64,000 bases of DNA from Hyphomicrobiales bacterium (GTDB lineage Bacteria; Pseudomonadota; Alphaproteobacteria; Rhizobiales; Rhizobiaceae), in assembly GCA_900465685.1 (NCBI GenBank), contig UEGR01000007.1:496001-560000 (forward strand), written 5' to 3'. Below the pieces are notes generated by a model. It searched no databases. It was not told the DNA's origin and saw only the letters and a list, made by a program, of their open reading frames with translations. Shown here in pieces: positions 59,050 through 64,000 of the stretch. Within the stretch, counting starts at the first letter, position 1. Every line of letters starts with the position of its first letter. The translations under genes were made by a program, and so were the position numbers.

Positions 59050-60060
59050 ATGATGAGCAACAGTACACTGAACCGCATTGCTGGCTTTTGTTTCCGCGCC
59101 ATTTCCAATGCAAAACCGGTTTCCACTGTTGCTGGTGTTACCCTGGCCTTCATGCTCGCGAGCCAGAGCGCCTATGCTGTGACAGTCGTGCCGCCCGGCA
59201 ACCGCAATGCGGAACAGCCGCCTATTCCCGGCGCTTCCGCCAAGCGCACGCGGGAACTGAGCACCACCTATGAGAAGAAGTACCAGAAGATCTATAATCT
59301 TCTGAAGAAGGACGCCTCGCTGCGCTCGAAGATTCGTTCGACCGCCGCCGCCTATGGCATCGACCCCATTCATATTGTCGGCGCGATTGTCGGTGAGCAT
59401 ACCTATAATGTCGACGTCTATGACCGGCTTCAGACCTATTATGTGAAAGCCATGTCCTATGTAAATCAGGGCGTGAGCTTCGGCTATAATGGTGAAAGCA
59501 TCGGGCAGTTCATCAAGCGCCCCGAATTCGCCGACTGCCTGAAATTCAAGGACAGCTATTCGCTGTGGTCATGCCGTGAAACGGTCTGGAACAAGACGTT
59601 TCGGGGCAAGTCGGTGGGCGGCAATTCCTATCCGAACAACCGCTTCAGTGCCGTTTTCTTCCAGCCTTTCTATGGCGGGCAGACATTTGGACTCGGCCAG
59701 ATCAATCCGCTGACCGCATTGCAAATGACCGACATGGTGAACCGCGTTTCCGGTCTGCCGAAGCTTGATGCGGAAGACGGCAGCGCCGTCTACAAGACCA
59801 TCATGGACCCGGATCTGACGCTGCCTTACATCGCAGCGACGCTGAAACAGTCGATCAACTCCTATCGCCAGATTGCCGGTTTCGACATTTCCAAAAATCC
59901 GGGCCTGACCGCCACACTCTATAATACTGGCGGTGCCGATGCCCGCGCCCGTGCGCTCGCAAACGAGAATGCAGGGCGTTCCGACCCGCAAATGCCGCAG
60001 GAAAATTACTACGGCTGGCTGGTCAACTCCAAGATGGACGAGTTGAAGGCCCTGTTCTGA
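59050..60060 (+). CDS. Exported DUF1402 family protein
   Basis: 336 residues. Signal sequence with hydrophobic core VAGVTLAFMLASQSAYA, cleaved near residue 41. The mature part holds IDPIHIVGAIVGEHTYNVDVYDRLQTY and GQTFGLGQINPLTALQMTD, with a lytic-transglycosylase-like feel (GLGQINP resembles the goose-type lysozyme/SLT motif around its catalytic Glu). It matches DUF1402 of Rhizobiales. A muramidase role is an inference from these motifs. The start could be either of two adjacent ATGs. Confidence 0.8.
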   Translation: MMSNSTLNRIAGFCFRAISNAKPVSTVAGVTLAFMLASQSAYAVTVVPPGNRNAEQPPIPGASAKRTRELSTTYEKKYQKIYNLLKKDASLRSKIRSTAAAYGIDPIHIVGAIVGEHTYNVDVYDRLQTYYVKAMSYVNQGVSFGYNGESIGQFIKRPEFADCLKFKDSYSLWSCRETVWNKTFRGKSVGGNSYPNNRFSAVFFQPFYGGQTFGLGQINPLTALQMTDMVNRVSGLPKLDAEDGSAVYKTIMDPDLTLPYIAATLKQSINSYRQIAGFDISKNPGLTATLYNTGGADARARALANENAGRSDPQMPQENYYGWLVNSKMDELKALF

Positions 60061-60063
60061 TCA

Positions 60064-60148
60064 GGAAAGCATTTCCAGCAAAAGTGCGCAGCGCCTATGC
60101 GGGGAAAACAGTCCAGAGGACTGTTTTCTGATCCCGCTTCGATGCGCA
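60064..60148. repeat. Palindromic repeat, long form (copy 2, inverted)
   Basis: The inner palindrome is GAAAACAGTCC, AGA, GGACTGTTTTC (60104-60128). The complement of the 51279-51372 block aligns along its length. The inner arms differ between the copies at paired positions, so pairing is preserved. Confidence 0.75.
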
Positions 60149-60157
60149 AGAACAAAT

Positions 60158-60544
60158 TCAGCTTTTCGGAATGATCCCGCGACGGCGCTTGCGCGCCGTC
60201 TCGATATCATCGCTGAGGCGCTTGATCGTTTCCTTGTCGATGATGCGGATATTGCGCGCCAGAAGATTGGCAAGCTCCGTTGCCTGCGGCGACAGGCCTG
60301 ATGTGTCGATCACCACACGCGGATGCGAAACAGCCGCAAGGCTTTGCAGCTCTTCCGCCTCATCCCAGATGATATTGAAATAGGTGATGACGCGCTGAAG
60401 CAGATCCCAGGTTGGCTGTCCGCGCCGGCCATGTTCGAGAGCCGACAGATAAGCAGGCGAAACGCGCAGTGCCGCCGCCATATCTTTCTGCGTCACGCCG
60501 CGCTCTTCACGCAGTTCCCGCAATCGCTTACCGAACGGGGTCAT
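60158..60544 (-). CDS. XRE-family helix-turn-helix protein
   Basis: 128 residues. N-terminal Cro/C1-type HTH (LRELREERGVTQKDMAAALRV, then SPAYLSALEHGRR), followed by a helical domain with PQATELANLLARNI and a basic end RKRRRGIIPKS. Probably a DNA-binding regulator; target unknown. The start overlaps the Smr gene stop by 4 nt, placing it at the end of a tim44/mltA-smr-xre arrangement. Confidence 0.88.
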   Translation of the reverse strand: MTPFGKRLRELREERGVTQKDMAAALRVSPAYLSALEHGRRGQPTWDLLQRVITYFNIIWDEAEELQSLAAVSHPRVVIDTSGLSPQATELANLLARNIRIIDKETIKRLSDDIETARKRRRGIIPKS

Positions 60545-61161
60545 CGCTGCTGCCTGCCTCCGCCCAAGCCCCCGCCGAGCAAGTTCTGCTGGGTCTGGCG
60601 GCGCAGCCGGACATAAAGCGCGCCGTGACCGCCATGATGGCGCGCGGCATCTTCAAAAGCGCTGACCAGAAGCCGGAACAGCGGTGTGGAAAACCAGTGC
60701 GGCACCGCCTGGCGCAAGATGCCTTCGCTGCCGAAAGAGCGCCCCTTACCGGTGATCACCATCACATGCCGCAAACCGCGTGCATGGGCGCTCACCAGAA
60801 AACTATAGAGTAGGCCATGCGCTTCATTCTGCGTGAGACCGTGAAGATCGATCCGCGCTTCAATATCGACCCTGCCTTTGGCAATCTTGCGATGAGTCGG
60901 CTTATCCAGCGACTTGATCTGCATTTCGCTGAGCGACGACAGGCCCTTCTTCGGCTTGGCGCCTTCATCACTGGAAGCCTGTGGCACTTTCAAAGCGGGA
61001 CGCTTTTCTTCTTCCGCCATCAGTGTCTTGAAGTCAGGCAGCTCTTCCGCGACAGGCTTCTGTCGCGTTAAGGGCTTTGCGGTCTTGGCGACCGTTTCCC
61101 AGAGAATGCGGTCTTCCGGCCGCAGATAATCCTTGCCAGTTTTATCTGTGTCGCGCGCCAT
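60541..61161 (-). CDS. Smr (MutS2 C-terminal-like) domain protein
   Basis: 206 residues from MARDTDKTGK. Disordered N-terminal half; Smr domain from about 95 with ARIDLHGLTQNEA, VITGKGRS and HHGGHGALYVRLRR. Smr domains cut DNA or RNA; recent work links them to ribosome-collision rescue, but that is family knowledge only. A GTG 6 nt upstream could also start it (overlapping the mltA stop); the ATG has GGGGG in front. Confidence 0.88.
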   Translation of the reverse strand: MARDTDKTGKDYLRPEDRILWETVAKTAKPLTRQKPVAEELPDFKTLMAEEEKRPALKVPQASSDEGAKPKKGLSSLSEMQIKSLDKPTHRKIAKGRVDIEARIDLHGLTQNEAHGLLYSFLVSAHARGLRHVMVITGKGRSFGSEGILRQAVPHWFSTPLFRLLVSAFEDAARHHGGHGALYVRLRRQTQQNLLGGGLGGGRQQR

Positions 61162-61163
61162 GG

Positions 61164-62261
61164 TCACGCCCCCACCAGATGACGCGGCACAAGCGCGTAG
61201 AAATCCGCAGCGCTTTTGATACCACCGGCAATCTCGCCAGCCGCATCGCCGGACCCGGCAAACAGATCGCCGCGTGCTGGGCCGACAATGGCCGTGCCGG
61301 TATCCTGTGCAATCATCAGCCGCGCGAAAGGCGCGCCATCGAAAACAGTCACCGTCGGCGCATCGACATAAAACGGCGTGCCGAATGTATGCAGCAGCCG
61401 GTCAACGGCCAGCGACCGGCCCGCCGTCAGCGGAACCTTGGCAGCGGCAATCGGACCCGCATCAACATCATCCACCGGCGCTTCCCGAAAGAAGATATAG
61501 GACCGGTTCTGCCAGATCAGCGCATCCGCCTTGTCGGGATGATCCTTCAGCCAGCGCCGGATTGTCCGCATGGAAATATCCGCCGCCGGAATTTCTCCAT
61601 TCGCGACGAGAATACGTCCAATGCCCGTGAAGGGATGGCCCGCCTTGGCGGTATAGGTAATGCGCATCATGCCGCCATCGGTGAGTTTCAGTCTGGCTGC
61701 ACCCTGAACATGAGCAAAAAACGCATCCACACGGTCGGCAACGAAGGCAATCTCCAGCCCGCGCCCGGAAAGGCTGCCCCGTTCGATCTGGCGGCGGTCG
61801 TCATATTCGACAAGCCCGGCTTCCGTCTGACGGGCAAACGCATAGGACGGATCAAAACCGGCGGGGCGGTTCTCATCGGTCACTTTGACGAGATCGTCCG
61901 GCTTTCTGAGAAACGGCACGGTAAATCTGTCATCCGCGATAAGGGATGCTTCGATCTCCGGCTCGTAAAAGCCGGTCACAAAGCCCTGTTCCTGTTCCGG
62001 AACGATGCGGCACGGAACGAAGTGCTGTTCGAAAAAGGCGCGGGCGGTAATCGTATCGGGATTATCGAGATGCCGTGCCGCGGCAAAGGCCGCTTGCAAA
62101 GCCTCGAAGCTGATGCCAAGGCTGCCGCTATGATAGGTCTGTTGCGCCGCATAATCGGCGGAACGGCGAAAAGCAGCAAATGCGGGAGCCTGATCGTCCC
62201 GGTCCCAGCCGGGGCAATCGGAAAAACCCACCGGGCGGAAAATCCTCGCCAAGTCGCTCAC
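61164..62261 (-). CDS. mltA: Lytic murein transglycosylase A, GTG start and no signal peptide seen
   Basis: 365 residues. MltA domain with GFVTGFYEPEIEASL and the 3D domain with catalytic Asp in IAQDTGTAIVGPARGDLF. It cleaves peptidoglycan glycan strands. The frame opens at GTG (MSDLARIFRPVGF-) with no ATG and no lipobox or hydrophobic leader. A stop-containing repeat (62274 on) sits directly upstream. Either export uses another route, or the 5' end was altered by the repeat. Confidence 0.88.
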   Translation of the reverse strand: MSDLARIFRPVGFSDCPGWDRDDQAPAFAAFRRSADYAAQQTYHSGSLGISFEALQAAFAAARHLDNPDTITARAFFEQHFVPCRIVPEQEQGFVTGFYEPEIEASLIADDRFTVPFLRKPDDLVKVTDENRPAGFDPSYAFARQTEAGLVEYDDRRQIERGSLSGRGLEIAFVADRVDAFFAHVQGAARLKLTDGGMMRITYTAKAGHPFTGIGRILVANGEIPAADISMRTIRRWLKDHPDKADALIWQNRSYIFFREAPVDDVDAGPIAAAKVPLTAGRSLAVDRLLHTFGTPFYVDAPTVTVFDGAPFARLMIAQDTGTAIVGPARGDLFAGSGDAAGEIAGGIKSAADFYALVPRHLVGA

Positions 62262-62273
62262 AGCCGCATCCGT

Positions 62274-62326
62274 CTAGAGCATTTCCAGCAAAAGTGTGAA
62301 ACGGTTTTGCGAAGGAAATGCGGTGA
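62274..62326. repeat. Palindromic repeat, short form
   Basis: GCATTTCC and GGAAATGC are exact outer arms; the inner part is CAAAAGTG..ACGGTTTTG. It shares this core with the long-form copies at 51279 and 60064. It abuts mltA. Confidence 0.7.
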
Positions 62327-62333
62327 AAACAAA

Positions 62334-62386
62334 TTGATAGAGCCGTTCCGACGTTTCCGCATTTAAAAAGGGAACCGCTCTATCAA
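62334..62386. repeat. 53-bp inverted repeat
   Basis: TTGATAGAGCCGTTCC (62334-62349) and GGAACCGCTCTATCAA (62371-62386) pair in 15 of 16 positions around a 21-bp spacer. It lies between the tim44 terminator and the short palindromic repeat. Confidence 0.75.
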
Positions 62387-62399
62387 GTACAAACAAAAA

Positions 62400-62419
62400 G
62401 GCCGCTGAAATCAGCGGCC
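62400..62419 (-). terminator. Intrinsic terminator of the tim44-like gene
   Basis: GGCCGCTGA pairs with TCAGCGGCC (9 bp, 2-nt spacer); TTTTTGTTTG follows on the minus strand. Confidence 0.85.
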
Positions 62420-62437
62420 CGATTCTTAAGCCTTCTC

Positions 62438-63136
62438 TTAATCTTCCGCTTCGGTTGCGACAAGCTTCCAATTGGGATCACGCGAGCGCGTATCGCGGGC
62501 GAAAGTCCACAAATCCTTGATCTCGACCACGTTTTCGAGGTCGCCATCAATCAGCTTGCCTTCCTTGTCGAGCGTTGCCGAAATCATCTGGCTGACGATA
62601 TTCAGCGTCACATGCGCTTCCGAACCCTTCATTTCGGCAGCTGCAATCTCCGCCTTCTCGATACCCACGAAGGAAGAGCGCACGCTTTCGCCGCGCTGCT
62701 CGCGTTCCTCGATGGCCGAAACGAAGCCCTCATAGACTTCCTTGGACAGAAGATTCTTCAAAACTTTGCGATCGCCATCGGCAAAGGACATCACAATCAT
62801 TTCATAGGCGATCTTCACACCATCGACGAAACGGGCCGGTTCGAAGGTCGGATCAGCAGCATAGATCGCCCGTAGACCATCATTGATCGGTGTTCCGGTC
62901 GCAGCAATCTTGTCGATTGCCGTGAAGTCTTTTTCACCGGCGCGGCGTGGTAGAGCCACGACATTGTCGCTATCCGGCCCGGCTGGCGCGGCACTGTCGG
63001 CGCTTTTGGCCGATGTATAGGGATCGAAGGGCGGCTTTTCATTTCCAGTACGGCGGCCAAGAACATTCCTCAGCTGGAGAAAAATGATCACCGCTGCGAT
63101 GAAGAAGAAGATCGTGCCGAAGTCGAAAAATTCCAT
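62438..63136 (-). CDS. Tim44/TimA family membrane-anchored protein
   Basis: 232 residues. An N-terminal membrane anchor (FGTIFFFIAAVIIFLQLRNVLG) is followed by a Ser/Ala/Asp linker (40-70) and the Tim44-like C-terminal domain with FDGVKIAYEMIVMSFADGD-type block (here FVDGVKIAYEMIV) and WTFARDTRSRDPNWKLVAT at the end. The bacterial relative TimA in Caulobacter is implicated in membrane protein handling. It is divergent from fxsA and upstream of mltA. Confidence 0.9.
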   Translation of the reverse strand: MEFFDFGTIFFFIAAVIIFLQLRNVLGRRTGNEKPPFDPYTSAKSADSAAPAGPDSDNVVALPRRAGEKDFTAIDKIAATGTPINDGLRAIYAADPTFEPARFVDGVKIAYEMIVMSFADGDRKVLKNLLSKEVYEGFVSAIEEREQRGESVRSSFVGIEKAEIAAAEMKGSEAHVTLNIVSQMISATLDKEGKLIDGDLENVVEIKDLWTFARDTRSRDPNWKLVATEAED

Positions 63137-63356
63137 GCCGCCTGCCGTTGATTGAAGGAGAGGGCGTCAAATCCCTTCCAATCGTGAATTTCTGTTTCAT
63201 ACATATAGATCGGCAGGCGCAATCATTCAAATCCCGATCACGCGTACCTATTTGATATTTCATGATAGACAGTTTCAATTTCGTTCCGAACCTGAAAAAG
63301 CTACATTTGTCACTATGTTCGGAACATCAACCAAACAACAAAAGGTCCTGACTCAC

Positions 63357-63869
63357 GTGTCGTCTTCTTTCGCCCCTCTCGTCATGCTGGCAATGCCATT
63401 CATCGAGATCGCCGGTTTTGTGATCGTCGGCAGCCATATCGGCGTCTTCGCGACACTGGGTCTGGTGATCCTGAGCGCCATGCTGGGCTTTTTCCTGCTG
63501 CGCGTGCAGGGCATCGGCCTTCTTCAGCGTATCCGCACGGAAACGACCGCAGGCCGCGTTCCGGATCGTGAAATGGTGCATGGCGCCATGCTGGTTCTGG
63601 CTGCGATCATGCTGATCGTGCCCGGCTTTGTAACCAGCACCGTCGGCATTTTGCTCTTCATCCCGTTCATTCGCGACATTGTCTGGGAAAAATTCGTGCG
63701 CGGCCGCATGGTTGTGGCCACATCGGCGCGTTATTCGGAAGGCTATAGCCAGTATCAGCATTCCAGTCCGAACCGGCGCGAAGATCGTGTCATCGATCTC
63801 GACCCGGAAGACTATACGACCAAGCCGAATGACAATTCGCCATGGAAAGGCGAGCGCAAAGACGGCTAA
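63357..63869 (+). CDS. fxsA: FxsA-like membrane protein
   Basis: 170 residues when begun at GTG 63357 (next residues SSSFAPLVMLAMPFIEI). Two to three membrane segments with the family's PFIEIAGFVIVGSHIG, LRVQGIGLLQRI and GAMLVLAAIMLIVPGFVTS; the C-terminal tail is hydrophilic. In E. coli FxsA blocks F-plasmid exclusion of phage T7; the cellular role is unknown. The start could instead be ATG 63315 or ATG 63384; none has a strong ribosome-binding site. Confidence 0.85.
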   Translation: MSSSFAPLVMLAMPFIEIAGFVIVGSHIGVFATLGLVILSAMLGFFLLRVQGIGLLQRIRTETTAGRVPDREMVHGAMLVLAAIMLIVPGFVTSTVGILLFIPFIRDIVWEKFVRGRMVVATSARYSEGYSQYQHSSPNRREDRVIDLDPEDYTTKPNDNSPWKGERKDG

Positions 63870-63986
63870 CAGCAGCAATAGCTAACGTTGAAAGCCTTTC
63901 TTGCCTCATGCTCGCTCGCATGCTAGCCAAGCACACCAGCCTTTTGGGGCAACGAGTTTAATTACCGAAAAGAAGGCATACCGATA

Positions 63987-64000
63987 ATGAGCGATAAGGC
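63987..64000 (+). CDS. secB: Start of SecB export chaperone gene, cut by window edge
   Basis: Only ATG AGC GAT AAG GC is present, reading MSDKA. AGAAGGC lies upstream. Brucella SecB starts with these residues and fxsA-secB adjacency is usual in Rhizobiales, so the call rests on context. Confidence 0.55.

Overview
The window is a gene-dense stretch (about 57-58% G+C by eye) of the main chromosome of an alphaproteobacterium of the Brucellaceae, most likely an Ochrobactrum-type Brucella. The evidence is gene content and order: a bvrR-bvrS (chvI-chvG) pair followed by a short hprK, an EIIA-Man and an HPr gene; ahcY next to a DivL-type pseudo-kinase; a TsaE-AmgK fusion beside a MurU-like gene; hisB-DUF2628-hisHAF-hisE; hslV-DUF2585-hslU; and a SecB start reading MSDKA at the right edge. 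I see no rRNA, tRNA, CRISPR array, prophage, transposase or plasmid function. This is core chromosome with a high load of small palindromic intergenic repeats.

Layout. 1-6.3 kb: end of an FMN reductase, pmtA, dnaJ and dnaK (a near-perfect RpoH promoter lies before dnaK), a Gfo/Idh/MocA oxidoreductase and a nucleotidyltransferase. 6.3-10.3 kb: a membrane protein, a DUF3829 exported protein, and a divergent MFS pump/TetR pair with a glyoxalase-like gene behind the regulator. 10.3-16.2 kb, all minus strand: infC (AUU start), an isoprenylcysteine-methyltransferase-like gene, rpmI, rplT, pheS and pheT. 16.4-20.5 kb: hydrolase, BenE transporter, DUF2852, YgjP-type metallopeptidase, YdcF. 20.6-26.2 kb: trpF, trpB, an unknown gene, trpA, accD, folC. 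An AT-rich patch with a 78-codon secreted-protein gene follows. 26.6-36.1 kb, minus strand: trxA, addA, addB, murU-like, tsaE-amgK. 36.3-45.8 kb, minus strand: divL, ahcY, a MurI-like gene without catalytic cysteines, ptsH, EIIA, hprK, bvrS, bvrR; pckA is divergent. 48-51.3 kb: arfB, a hydrolase, poxB. 51.4-56.1 kb, minus strand: coaA, hisE, hisF, hisA, hisH, DUF2628, hisB. 56.3-58.8 kb: hslV, DUF2585, hslU. 59-64 kb: DUF1402, XRE-Smr-mltA (overlapping), tim44-like, fxsA, and the first bases of secB.

How the genes work together. Protein quality control (dnaKJ, hslVU, trxA, secB) and translation (infC, rpmI, rplT, pheST, arfB, tsaE) sit beside amino-acid synthesis (trpFBA, hisBHAFE) and envelope functions (pmtA, mltA, AmgK/MurU muropeptide salvage, divL). 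The bvrR-bvrS-hprK-EIIA-HPr block links envelope sensing to carbon/nitrogen regulation. It is flanked by pckA, the entry to gluconeogenesis, and by ahcY, which recycles S-adenosylhomocysteine.

I found no wholly new multi-gene system. The points most worth a second look are: a MurI homologue in the PTS/bvr operon with both catalytic cysteines replaced by serine; two families of palindromic repeats whose arms differ between copies yet stay self-complementary, with one copy inside the addB reading frame; tandem 40-bp hairpin units directly in front of pheS and rpmI; and a start-proximal hairpin in front of the small secreted-protein gene.
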